A stretch of 64,000 nt of DNA from a bacterium (GTDB lineage Bacteria > Armatimonadota > Fimbriimonadia > Fimbriimonadales > Fimbriimonadaceae): the NCBI GenBank assembly GCA_013823945.1, contig PNMZ01000005.1, positions 62,001 to 126,000 on the forward strand. Direction: 5' to 3'. Under the pieces are notes generated by a model, which was not told the DNA's origin, did not search any database, and worked only from the letters and a program-made list of their open reading frames with translations. Made by a program: the position numbers and the translations under genes. Of this stretch, positions 51,687 through 60,342 are shown one piece after another (the stretch's first letter is position 1; the number at the start of each line of letters is the position of its first letter).

Positions 51687-52674
51687 GAAGGCATTGATTG
51701 GGTTTGTTTTGGGGGCGATTCTTGGTTTGGGCGGGCTGAATTGGTTTACCGGGGAAATGAAGCCGACGGCTCCGGGGGAGAAGAAGATGGTGCGGTGGGA
51801 TGCGCTGACTTTTGATGCGGCAATTAAGCAATTGGAAAAGGAGGGGGTTGTTCGGAATGCTGATTTGTTCACCAAGGTGGCGAAGTTTGAGAAAAAGGCA
51901 GCGGCAGTGGGGGCGGGGACGTATGAATTCGCGCCGGGGATGACGAAGGAGGAGATTTACAAAGCACTGAAGACGCCGTTGCAACAAAATGTGCGGATTC
52001 CGGAAGGGTGGTGGATTAGCCGAGTGGCGGCCCGATTGGAGGAAAAGGATGTGTGTTCGGCCGAGGAATACATCGAGCTTGCGGGTCAACCGGAGGTGTT
52101 TGCGGAGTATGTGGATTTTGAATTGCCAAAGGAGAGTTTGGAGGGTTACTTGTATCCGGACACATATGACTTGCCGCCGATGCTTGGGGCGAAGGGAGTG
52201 ATCACTCGGCAGTTGCGGGCTTTTGAATCGAAGGTGGTGAAGGAACTGGGGACGGAAGGATTGAAGCGGGCGGTAGTGGTTGCTTCGATGGTGGAACTTG
52301 AGGCAGCGTTGGACGAGGAGCGTCCGAGAGTGGCGGGGGTGATTGAGAATCGGCTGAAACGGGGAATGCGTTTGGAACTCGATGCGACGGTACTTTATGC
52401 GTTGGGGGAGTGGAAGGAGTTGGGGCCGGGGGTGGTGCGGACGGTGGAATCGCCCTACAATACATACTTGAATGCGGGTTTGCCTCCGGGTCCGATTGGT
52501 TCACCTGGGGCGAAGAGCATTGAGGCGGCAATGAATCCGGAATCACACAATTACTTGTTCTATGTGGCGCGTCCTGATCGGAGTCATTATTTTACGACGA
52601 CTTATGCTCAGCACAGGGCGATGATCAACCAGGCACGCGGGGAGTGGAAGAAGGTTCGGGAAGGTGGTCAGTGA
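51673..52674 (+). CDS. mltG: Endolytic peptidoglycan transglycosylase MltG
   Basis: This 333-residue protein has an N-terminal membrane helix (about 8-25, IGFVLGAILGLGGL) and a YceG domain. LEGYLYPDTY, the catalytic Glu in ASMVELEA, LELDATVLYALG and SPYNTYLNAGLPPGPI are family signatures. MltG cuts nascent glycan strands and sets their length. ATG 51673 is preceded by GGAGAAG and overlaps yqgF by 14 bases, which replicates the yqgF-mltG association of many genomes. Confidence 0.95.
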   Translation: MTPAKKALIGFVLGAILGLGGLNWFTGEMKPTAPGEKKMVRWDALTFDAAIKQLEKEGVVRNADLFTKVAKFEKKAAAVGAGTYEFAPGMTKEEIYKALKTPLQQNVRIPEGWWISRVAARLEEKDVCSAEEYIELAGQPEVFAEYVDFELPKESLEGYLYPDTYDLPPMLGAKGVITRQLRAFESKVVKELGTEGLKRAVVVASMVELEAALDEERPRVAGVIENRLKRGMRLELDATVLYALGEWKELGPGVVRTVESPYNTYLNAGLPPGPIGSPGAKSIEAAMNPESHNYLFYVARPDRSHYFTTTYAQHRAMINQARGEWKKVREGGQ

Positions 52675-53756
52675 GAGGATTTAAGGAGGGGGTTTTTGAC
52701 AAGGATCGGGTGCCGAAGCAGTTTCAGCGTTGGTCTCCGGTCGAAGCGTTGGGGGGGCTTGAAGATGTTGATTTGGAGGGGCTTTGGGAATCGGGGAAGC
52801 GGCTGATTTTGCTCGATGTGGACAATACACTGTTGCCGTGGCGGAGCGAGGACATTCCGCAGCATACGATTGATTGGCTGGCCCGGGCACGGGGATTAGG
52901 GTTTGACCTTTGTATTTTGAGTAACACGAGGAATCCAGAGCGATTGGGTCGGCTGAGCGAGAAGCTGGGGGTGGAGTTTATCCGTGACAAATTTAAGCCC
53001 AATCCGAAAATGTACTACTTGGCCCTGGGGAAGTTTGGGGTGAAGGACGAAGAGGCGGTAATGATTGGGGATCAGTTGCTGACGGATATTTGGGGGGCTA
53101 ATCGAGCGGGAATTGACGCGCTTTGGGTGAAGCCGATGGGAGGGAAAGAGTTTGTCGGGACGAAGTATTTTTCTCGGAATATTGAGCGAGTGATAGGGAA
53201 GATTTTGCACAATTATTTCCAGGCGGATGGGGTGGATGTGGCGGTGAAGCCAGGATTTTTCCGGCATGAGACAGTTCGCCAATTGGTGAAATTCGGGTTG
53301 GTTGGTGGAGTTGCTACGGCGGTTGATTTTGGGATTCACTACTTTTTGATGTTTAAGGCGGGAGGGGGAGATGGTACTTTGAAGGCAGAAGTTGGCAAGT
53401 GGGTTATTTCAACCTTTAGGTTAGATTGGCCGATGGATTATGGTCATTTGCAGGATGCGGCTTATGCGCCTTTGAAAGTGCCAGCAGTTTTGGTGGCGAT
53501 TATGATTTCGTATTTGTTGAACCGACTTTATACTTTCCGGACGACGCATGAGAAGGTGACCATGAAACAGGTGTTCCAGTTCTATGCGGTGGCATTGGTG
53601 GGGATGGTTATTGCGGTTTCGGTCGGCGCGGTTGGTCAGCGGTTGGCGGATGCAAGCCCAATGATGGAGTGGGCGGCGGGGAGTATTTTGGGGATGGTGG
53701 CGGGGTTCTTTTGGAACTTCACGGGTCAGAAACTGTGGACGTTTCGGAAGAAATGA
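52671..53756 (+). CDS. YqeG-type HAD phosphatase fused to GtrA-like membrane domain
   Basis: This 361-residue protein has two parts. Residues 12-190 match the YqeG-family HAD hydrolase, with the nucleophile motif D49-V-D51-N-T and MIGDQLLTDIWGANRAG near 135-150. Residues 200-361 are a GtrA-like four-helix membrane domain (KFGLVGGVATAVDFGIHYFLM ... GFFWNFTGQKLWTFRKK), usually found in glycan or lipid carriers. The GTG start overlaps the mltG stop (GTGA). The fusion is unusual and suggests a membrane-linked phosphatase, perhaps for a lipid phosphate. Confidence 0.86.
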   Translation: MRGFKEGVFDKDRVPKQFQRWSPVEALGGLEDVDLEGLWESGKRLILLDVDNTLLPWRSEDIPQHTIDWLARARGLGFDLCILSNTRNPERLGRLSEKLGVEFIRDKFKPNPKMYYLALGKFGVKDEEAVMIGDQLLTDIWGANRAGIDALWVKPMGGKEFVGTKYFSRNIERVIGKILHNYFQADGVDVAVKPGFFRHETVRQLVKFGLVGGVATAVDFGIHYFLMFKAGGGDGTLKAEVGKWVISTFRLDWPMDYGHLQDAAYAPLKVPAVLVAIMISYLLNRLYTFRTTHEKVTMKQVFQFYAVALVGMVIAVSVGAVGQRLADASPMMEWAAGSILGMVAGFFWNFTGQKLWTFRKK

Positions 53757-54556
53757 GTTGCTTTGAGTGGCGCGATGCGCCGGAAGGTGATTTTGCGGTT
53801 TTGGGTGACCCGGTGAGCCATTCTTTGTCACCGAAAATGCACGGGGCAGCTTATGCTGAATTGGGTTTGGAATTGCGGTATTTGGCGATTCGGGTTGAAC
53901 TCAGTGAGTTTGATCAAGCACTTGACCATTTGGTTGCTTTGGGGTATCAGGGTGTTAATGTTACGGTACCTCTCAAGGAAGTTGCCTTTGAGTGGTGTGA
54001 AAGTTTGGAAGACGGGGCTTGGCGATATGGAGCGGTCAACACCATTCGGTTAGGGGATCGGGCGGGGATGAATACGGATGTTCCGGGCTTTTTGAGTGTT
54101 TTACGGGCGCATTCGGTGGAGCCGGGGAGTCGGGTTTTGGTCTTAGGGGCGGGGGGATCTGCTCGGGCATTGATTCGCGGACTTTTGGACGAGGGTTATG
54201 CGGTGCGTGGTTGGAATCGAACTCGGGCGAAATTGGACGCGGTTGTTGAAGGATTAGATATTGAGGTTTTAGATGGCATTGATGTTCGGGATTGTGAGGC
54301 AGTGGTGAATGCGACTTCAGCGAGTTTAGGTGGATTTGACCTTCCGGTTGAATGGAGTCAAGCGTCGGACGGCTGCTTGGCTTTTGATTTGGCGTATGGC
54401 AAGGAGCTGTCACCTTTTTTGCGGGGGGCATCTGGGCGCGGGCTTCCGGTGACGGATGGTTTGCCGATGCTGGTTGAGCAGGGTGCTTTGGCATTTGAAT
54501 GGTGGTTGGGGAGACCGGCGCCGCGAACGGCTATGCTTAGGAGCGTAGGGTTATGA
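53753..54556 (+). CDS. aroE: Shikimate dehydrogenase
   Basis: This 267-residue NADP-dependent enzyme reduces 3-dehydroshikimate. Substrate motifs SHSLSPKMH and NVTVPLK (catalytic K75) with NTDVPGF are present. The nucleotide-binding VLGAGGSARA and NATSASL segments follow. It overlaps the preceding gene by four bases (ATGA); the frame is open 28 codons upstream. Confidence 0.95.
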   Translation: MSCFEWRDAPEGDFAVLGDPVSHSLSPKMHGAAYAELGLELRYLAIRVELSEFDQALDHLVALGYQGVNVTVPLKEVAFEWCESLEDGAWRYGAVNTIRLGDRAGMNTDVPGFLSVLRAHSVEPGSRVLVLGAGGSARALIRGLLDEGYAVRGWNRTRAKLDAVVEGLDIEVLDGIDVRDCEAVVNATSASLGGFDLPVEWSQASDGCLAFDLAYGKELSPFLRGASGRGLPVTDGLPMLVEQGALAFEWWLGRPAPRTAMLRSVGL

Positions 54557-55488
54557 CGATTGTTGAACCGACTCCGGAAATGATTGCCCATGCGGGCGAC
54601 CTCTTGATTGATGGGGGGGTGGTCGTTATTCCAACGGAAACCGTTTATGGACTGGCGTGTAACGCGATGGATGAGGATGCGGTGCGGCGGGTTTTCGAGA
54701 TTAAGGGTCGGCCGGCGGAGAATCCACTTATTGTTCACCTTTCGGAAGCGGAGCAGATGGAAGATGTCGCGGTTGACATTCCGGATTTGGCGTGGAAGCT
54801 TGCGGCGCGATATTGGCCTGGACCGCTGACAATGGTGCTTCGGCGAGGCCCTGAGGTTCCGAAGGTGACGACAGGAGGCTTGGAGACGGTTGCGGTTCGG
54901 GTTCCAGCCCATGTGGTGGCGCGAGAAATCATTGAGGCAGCGGGTTGCCCAATTGCGGCTCCGAGTGCGAATGTCTTTATGGGTTTGAGTCCGACCAATG
55001 CGTATGATTTGGATCCAGAGATATTAGTCGATGTCGATTTGGTTGTGGACGGAGGGCCATGCGAGTATGGGCTGGAGAGCACAGTGATTGATTTGACAGC
55101 AGAAACGCCGCGGATCTTACGTCCGGGGGCGGTGAGCCGGGGTGAGATTCAGAGTTTGATTGGGCGTCCTTTGGGACATATGCCTCCGGAAGAGGTTCGG
55201 AAATCTCCCGGGATGTACCGGAGACATTACGCGCCGAGTTCTCCGGTTCGGTTGATTGATCGCGTTTTGCAAGCGGATGAGGTGGGTTTGACTTTTGGGG
55301 CAGCGCAAAGTGAGTTGCAGGTAAAGATGCCGAAAGATGCGCGAGCGTACGGTGCCGTTTTGTATTCGGCTTTGAAGCAGTTGGATTTGCGGAAGCCAAA
55401 GGCGATTTTGGTTGAGGAGCCTCCGGAAGGGGCGGAGTGGGAAGCGGTTTGGGATCGGTTACGGAAGGCGAGTGCTAACTTACTTTAG
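54553..55488 (+). CDS. L-threonylcarbamoyladenylate synthase (Sua5)
   Basis: This 311-residue protein has an N-terminal YrdC domain (VVVIPTETVYGLACNA, KGRPAENPLIVH, PSANVFMGLSPT) and a C-terminal Sua5 domain, making it the long form. It makes the threonylcarbamoyl-AMP used for t6A in tRNAs. The start overlaps aroE (ATGA). A convergent gene ends six bases downstream. Confidence 0.95.
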   Translation: MTIVEPTPEMIAHAGDLLIDGGVVVIPTETVYGLACNAMDEDAVRRVFEIKGRPAENPLIVHLSEAEQMEDVAVDIPDLAWKLAARYWPGPLTMVLRRGPEVPKVTTGGLETVAVRVPAHVVAREIIEAAGCPIAAPSANVFMGLSPTNAYDLDPEILVDVDLVVDGGPCEYGLESTVIDLTAETPRILRPGAVSRGEIQSLIGRPLGHMPPEEVRKSPGMYRRHYAPSSPVRLIDRVLQADEVGLTFGAAQSELQVKMPKDARAYGAVLYSALKQLDLRKPKAILVEEPPEGAEWEAVWDRLRKASANLL

Positions 55489-55493
55489 TAAGT

Positions 55494-56294
55494 TTAATTG
55501 CCGCAGCTTGAACGGACAAACATGAGTGGGCGTTGGACTTTTTCGAGGAGTGCCCCGAACGTTTTATTTGATTCGGAGTTTGCGAATTTGTCGGCGGGGA
55601 TTGCGACGACGACTTGTTCGGCGTTGATTTCCTCGGCAATTTCCGCCACGAGGGAAGGGATGTCGCGGGTTCGTTCGAGTCTGAGTTCGGTGAGGTTCTG
55701 TCCGTCTTCGAAGGCAGCGCGGACTTTTTCGCCGTAAGCAGACATTCGCGCTTCTTCTTCGGGGACGGGAGCGTGGAGGGGAAGTTCTCTGGGTACGAGG
55801 ACGGGGAGAAGGAAAACAATGTGGGCAGGAGCGGTGCTGACAAGTTGATCGAGTTGGTTGAGGAAGTGATCGTGGCATTCGTTGGGGCAGATCACGGCCA
55901 GGATATGTCTTGATCGAACGCTTTCTTTGAATTTGCGCTTTTTGTCTTCGTAGGCGGCATCGAGGAGGTCGAGTGATTTTCGGGCTTCGTCGATGGTTGG
56001 GGCGGTTGCGAGTTGAGATTTGACGCTCGGGGTTGCTTTGAGGACATCTTGGACGTGCTGGGGGATGTTTGCAAATATGATTCGCGCGTTATCGTGAGAG
56101 AGGACAAAGTCGTTGGCGAGTTCGAATGTATGGGCACCTTCTTCGCTGATTTCGGTGATTTGACCACAGTCGACAATGACTCCGGAAGGATGGCGATTGA
56201 GAGTGAGGCTAATTGCGGTCTGGACGGAATCCCAGAATGGTTGTTTTAGGGTTCCGGAGAGGCTGATGACGTCTTCGCTTGATTCAACGATCAT
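55494..56294 (-). CDS. STAS-domain protein with Usp-like C-terminal domain
   Basis: This 266-residue cytoplasmic protein starts with a STAS-type fold (about 1-110: ISLSGTLKQPFW ... GVIVDCGQITEISEEG), as in anti-sigma antagonists. A second domain resembling universal stress proteins follows (HILAVICPNE ... AEQVVVAIPADKF). It overlaps the KimA-like transporter gene by four bases (ATGA), so it is a likely regulatory partner. The Usp assignment is tentative. Confidence 0.78.
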   Translation of the reverse strand: MIVESSEDVISLSGTLKQPFWDSVQTAISLTLNRHPSGVIVDCGQITEISEEGAHTFELANDFVLSHDNARIIFANIPQHVQDVLKATPSVKSQLATAPTIDEARKSLDLLDAAYEDKKRKFKESVRSRHILAVICPNECHDHFLNQLDQLVSTAPAHIVFLLPVLVPRELPLHAPVPEEEARMSAYGEKVRAAFEDGQNLTELRLERTRDIPSLVAEIAEEINAEQVVVAIPADKFANSESNKTFGALLEKVQRPLMFVRSSCGN

Positions 56295-58216
56295 TTTGGT
56301 TCTTCAATAAAGTATCGGACATTTGTTATGACGACATTTTTTCTTTTTGCGAGTGCTAGTTTAAGCTGTATGGCGGCATTATTGTGCAGAAGGGCCTGGT
56401 ACCAGTGATTGGGGACGGCTTCTGGGACGATGACGGTGACCATTCTCTTCTTGTTTTTTGCAAGCAGTTCGTCAATATATTCGGTGGTTGGTTGAACGAT
56501 GGATCGGTATGGGGAGTCGAGGATGATGAGGGGCATTTCGACACCGAATTTGATCCATTCCTCCTTGAGTTTTTCGGCAGATTTCTGATTCAGTGAGACG
56601 TGAAGGGCTCGGACATCTGGGCTTGATGCTTGGGCGTATTTGATTGCTTGGAGGATCCCTTTGTGGAGTCGGGGGACAAGGAGGAGAGTTGTTGCAGTAA
56701 GTTCGGGGAGGGTGTCTTCGTTGGTGACAGATAGTTTGGTTGCGAGTTTTTTGTAATACCGACTGATCAAGGTGAAGATTGCCATGATCACGCCCATCGC
56801 TATAACAACGATCCAAATCTTTTCTTCCCATTTAGTAACGACAAGAATTCCGGATACGATAAAAGTGACAAGGCAACCGAACGCCGAGATATAGGATTTG
56901 TAGGCAAGCTTGCGAGCAGCGACGATTCTTTCTTGCGGAGTGTGCACGGGATTTTCTTCATTTGCCTCGAGGTCTTTTCGTTTGAGGACCATCCATCTCC
57001 GTTTCCGGAAGTAAACAAACATCCCTGCTTGACTCAGGGTGAAGGCGATAAAGACTCCAAGGGCGTAGAGCGGGATGAGGGAGTGCGTGTCGGCGTTGAA
57101 TTTGATGATGAGGGCGATGCTGACGATTGAGAGGAGGATAATGCCGTTTTGAAAGACGAGTCGGTCGCCAATAGATGCAAGTTGCCGGGGGAGGAATCCA
57201 TCTCGCGCAATAAAGCTGGCTAGTCTTGGGAAATCTGCATAGGCAGTGTTGGCGGCGAGGAAAAGAATTCCTGCAGTCATGATCATGATGGCCCATGTCA
57301 TCGGCCCGTTCCCAAATTGATTAATGGATATTTGGGCGAGAACAGTTTTGTAGCCTTCTGTTCCGCTGTGCATCGGGACAATTCCGGAATGATGTGCGAC
57401 CCAGCTGATTCCGATGAACATGACACCCAAGAGGACGACCATTGCCACGAGGGCTTGTGATGCATGTCTTGCTTCTGGAGGTTTGAAGGCTTTGACCCCG
57501 TTGGCGATAGCTTCTGTCCCCGTGAGAGCGGTACATGAGGCAGCGAATGCTCTCAGAACTAAAAATAGTCCCATTTGATGAAGGGGGTCACCGTCATGAG
57601 GTGGCAGATTGGGGGTGACTTGCGGTGAATTAACTCCAGTGACGATGGCGTTCCCTATGAGGATGAGGATGAGAATAATGAAGCCGTATGTGGGAATGGC
57701 AAACACGATTCCGGATTCCTTTGCTCCACGTAAGTTCATAAAGCAAAGAATCCCTACGGCTGCGCATGCTATGTGTATGGCGTAGGGTTGGGCTTGTGGC
57801 GCAAGTGATATAACGGCTTGGACTCCAGACGAGATTGAGACTGCGACGGTGAGGACGTAGTCAATGAGGAGTGCTGCTCCGGCGAACTGTCCAGCTCCTG
57901 ATCCCAGGTTATCAGTACTTACGACGTACGTTCCACCGTTATCCGGGTAGGCATGCACGGTTTGGTAATAACTGAAGGCAACGATTGCGAGGAGAACTGC
58001 GAGAGCGATTGCGATGGGCGGCAGTTGGTTATATGCGACGAGGCTGCCAGCCAAGATGAGAACGAGGAGGACTTCCTCTGTCGCGTATGCAACACTTGAC
58101 AATGCATCAGAGGCAAAAACAGCCAGCCCGAATGGGACATTGAGTCGCTCGTGATGAGCTAATCTCTCGTGGATTGGTTTACCAAAGATGACGTGTTTGA
58201 GTGAACGTTTTTGCAT
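56291..58216 (-). CDS. APC-superfamily transporter, KimA-like (potassium importer type)
   Basis: This 641-residue protein has about twelve membrane helices (30-460), a cytoplasmic Usp-like tail (470-641) and APC motifs. HHERLNVPFGLAVFASDALSSVAYATEEVLLVL and AYPDNGGTYVVSTDNLGS closely follow the KimA (YdaO) family of high-affinity K+ importers. Amino-acid transport is an alternative. A c-di-AMP riboswitch is not possible in the 45-base gap upstream. An inverted repeat lies just before the start. Confidence 0.88.
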   Translation of the reverse strand: MQKRSLKHVIFGKPIHERLAHHERLNVPFGLAVFASDALSSVAYATEEVLLVLILAGSLVAYNQLPPIAIALAVLLAIVAFSYYQTVHAYPDNGGTYVVSTDNLGSGAGQFAGAALLIDYVLTVAVSISSGVQAVISLAPQAQPYAIHIACAAVGILCFMNLRGAKESGIVFAIPTYGFIILILILIGNAIVTGVNSPQVTPNLPPHDGDPLHQMGLFLVLRAFAASCTALTGTEAIANGVKAFKPPEARHASQALVAMVVLLGVMFIGISWVAHHSGIVPMHSGTEGYKTVLAQISINQFGNGPMTWAIMIMTAGILFLAANTAYADFPRLASFIARDGFLPRQLASIGDRLVFQNGIILLSIVSIALIIKFNADTHSLIPLYALGVFIAFTLSQAGMFVYFRKRRWMVLKRKDLEANEENPVHTPQERIVAARKLAYKSYISAFGCLVTFIVSGILVVTKWEEKIWIVVIAMGVIMAIFTLISRYYKKLATKLSVTNEDTLPELTATTLLLVPRLHKGILQAIKYAQASSPDVRALHVSLNQKSAEKLKEEWIKFGVEMPLIILDSPYRSIVQPTTEYIDELLAKNKKRMVTVIVPEAVPNHWYQALLHNNAAIQLKLALAKRKNVVITNVRYFIEEPK

Positions 58217-58243
58217 TTTGAACCATTCCAGTGAAGGTTCAAA
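58217..58243 (-). promoter_or_regulatory. Inverted repeat at the KimA-like gene start
   Basis: TTTGAACC and GGTTCAAA (8-bp arms, 11-base loop) end at the start codon on the minus strand. It can form a hairpin over the ribosome site, or be a small operator. The GGTTCAAAATG end also occurs at the chemoreceptor start. Confidence 0.45.
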
Positions 58244-58261
58244 GTGAGAGTATATAGAGAA

Positions 58262-59296
58262 TTACAAGGGTTGAATCTGGAAGTTTTGGTCCAGAATGAT
58301 CCATCGGTCAAATTTCGATTTCTTGAGTTCTTTTAGCGGGTTTATTGAACAAAGCCGGGTGGCAATTTCGGGACTGAAGTCTTGGGCGAGGTTACGGAAG
58401 CAGTCGAGGAGAGATGCGCATGAGCCGGCGAGAGAGTTGATGCTTGTTAGACGGACGTCTGATTTGCCTTTGGTGACCAGATGGCCCCACATGGTAAATT
58501 GATCTCCGGGAGCTTTTCCTTTGGCGAGGGTGCAATCAGAGACGGCAATGACCTTGTCGGCAGGTTTAATTTTTAGGAGAATTTCGGCGGCGGGTTTTGA
58601 GACGTGGTGTCGGTCGTAGATGAGTTCGGCGTGGATTTGATCGAGATTGAGAACCGCGCCCAGTGTTCCGGGTTCGCGGTGGTGGAGGGGGCGCATCGCG
58701 TTATATGTATGGGTTGCGTGGGTGAGCCCGGCTTGGACTGCAGATTGAATTTCGGCGTAAGTGGCGTTGGTGTGTCCGGCGGATACGATTACGCCTTGCT
58801 CTTTGAGCTTCTTTATGAGGGGAAGGGCGTTGGGTTGTTCCGGGGCAAGGGTGATGAGGCGAAGCCGGGGGTCGTTGAGGATTTCATTCCAGGGCGATGG
58901 CTCTCCGGGGATTGGGATGATGGCCTCGGGAGGTTGGGCACCGGGGTATTCGGGGGAGATGAAGGGTCCTTCGAGGTGGAATCCCCAGATAAGGGAATGA
59001 TTTGGGAGATTATTTATCGCGGTTTGAATCGTTGATGCGTCGTAGGTGATAGTTGTTGGGAGAAATCCAGCATAGCCTTCTGCCCTCAGGAGCTCAGCAA
59101 GTTGAATGAGATCATCTGAGGTTGCGGACATGAAGTCAATGCCGAAGGCACCGTGTATGTGAAGGTCAACGAAGCCGGGAATGCAATATGAATCTGGCTC
59201 TCGGTTGGTTGGAGCAAATTTGGGTTGACCATTTTCCAGGGTGACTTCATAGGCATCCCACCCTTGGGGACCGGGGGCTTGGGCGATGATGGTCAT
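58262..59296 (-). CDS. nagA: N-acetylglucosamine-6-phosphate deacetylase
   Basis: This 344-residue amidohydrolase has the metal motifs HIHG, HLEGPF, SAGHTNA and HTYNAM, with the aspartate in AVSDC. It turns GlcNAc-6-P into glucosamine-6-P, feeding cell-wall recycling or chitin use. Its stop is 45 bases from the transporter start, and its start abuts dprA (the genes touch at 59296/59297). No nagB lies nearby. Confidence 0.94.
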   Translation of the reverse strand: MTIIAQAPGPQGWDAYEVTLENGQPKFAPTNREPDSYCIPGFVDLHIHGAFGIDFMSATSDDLIQLAELLRAEGYAGFLPTTITYDASTIQTAINNLPNHSLIWGFHLEGPFISPEYPGAQPPEAIIPIPGEPSPWNEILNDPRLRLITLAPEQPNALPLIKKLKEQGVIVSAGHTNATYAEIQSAVQAGLTHATHTYNAMRPLHHREPGTLGAVLNLDQIHAELIYDRHHVSKPAAEILLKIKPADKVIAVSDCTLAKGKAPGDQFTMWGHLVTKGKSDVRLTSINSLAGSCASLLDCFRNLAQDFSPEIATRLCSINPLKELKKSKFDRWIILDQNFQIQPL

Positions 59297-60334
59297 TTAT
59301 GTGCGAGCATATCCTCCGGCGTGTTTGATGACATGTCCATCAAGTTCGAGCATTGTGAGTTCGGCAAGAAGTTCTTGGGTGGTTAGTCCGGTTTCGGCAG
59401 AGATTGATTCGAGAGGTATGGCTTCGGAGCCTAGCATGTGAAGGATGAGGGCTTGAGTTTCGGGGAGTTCGTTATTCGTTTGATTTGTGAGATCAAATTG
59501 GATGTTGAGGTCGGCGAGAATCTGATCGGGATGATCGACGAGGGTTGCTCCGTCTCGGATGAGCTGATGGGAGCCTCGGTAGTTGTCGAGGCTTATGCTT
59601 CCGGGGACGACGTAGAGGGGTCGGTTGAGATTTGCGGCGTGAGTGGCAGTGTTGAGAGAGCCGCTTGGGAGAGGGGCTTCTATGACGAGGAGTACGTCAA
59701 CTAGGGCAGCGAGGATTGCGTTTCGAGCGAGGAGTGAATCTCGGGATGTGGGGGTTCCGATGGCGTAGGGGCTGATCAGACAGCCGTTCTCAGTCATTCT
59801 TTGGAAGTGCTCGGCGTGGCGTGGAGGTTGGGCTTTGTCGAGTCCGCAGGGGAGGACGCAAACGGTGGGTTTGTTGACGTTGAGGGCTCCGAGGTGGGCG
59901 GCGATGTCGATTCCGAACGCTCCACCGGAGACGATTGTGCATCCGGCGAGAGCGAGATGCTCGGCAAATTTTTGTGCGATCGCTTTACCTTGGGTAGTTG
60001 CACGGCGGGTTCCGACGATTCCGACTTTGGGGTTGTGGAGGGGTTCGACCTGGCCTTTTGCAAAGAGAAGGCGTGGTTGATTTGGTACTCGTTGGAGGGA
60101 CTCTGGATAGTCTTTGGGATGAAGAATAGTGACACCATCGGAGAATGCTTTGGTGATTGTGTCGGCTTTAGTTGAAGTGATCCGGTGGCGTTCGGCGTCG
60201 GTGAGCTTGGGCCAGGAGAGAAAGAGATCGGTGGGGTCCAAATCAGTTGGCCGAAGAGTTTGGAGAAACTCTTCGGCCTTATTTGGGTTGAGCGATGCGG
60301 CAGTAAAGACTTGCCAAAAACGCTCGGGGTACAT
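59297..60334 (-). CDS. dprA: DNA-processing protein DprA
   Basis: This 345-residue protein loads RecA on incoming single-stranded DNA during transformation. The Rossmann-like core has GIVGTRRATTQGK, VSGGAFGIDIAAHLGAL and VVPGSISLDNYRGSHQLI. A C-terminal winged helix (LESISAETGLTTQELLAEL) follows. The N-terminal SAM-like region covers 1-70. It precedes nagA with no gap. Confidence 0.94.
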   Translation of the reverse strand: MYPERFWQVFTAASLNPNKAEEFLQTLRPTDLDPTDLFLSWPKLTDAERHRITSTKADTITKAFSDGVTILHPKDYPESLQRVPNQPRLLFAKGQVEPLHNPKVGIVGTRRATTQGKAIAQKFAEHLALAGCTIVSGGAFGIDIAAHLGALNVNKPTVCVLPCGLDKAQPPRHAEHFQRMTENGCLISPYAIGTPTSRDSLLARNAILAALVDVLLVIEAPLPSGSLNTATHAANLNRPLYVVPGSISLDNYRGSHQLIRDGATLVDHPDQILADLNIQFDLTNQTNNELPETQALILHMLGSEAIPLESISAETGLTTQELLAELTMLELDGHVIKHAGGYART

Positions 60335-60342
60335 AGTTTGGT

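Noticed and set aside
58217-58261. c-di-AMP (ydaO) riboswitch expected before kimA-like genes
   Set aside because: The gap is only 45 bases, far too short for that riboswitch, and the conserved core is absent.
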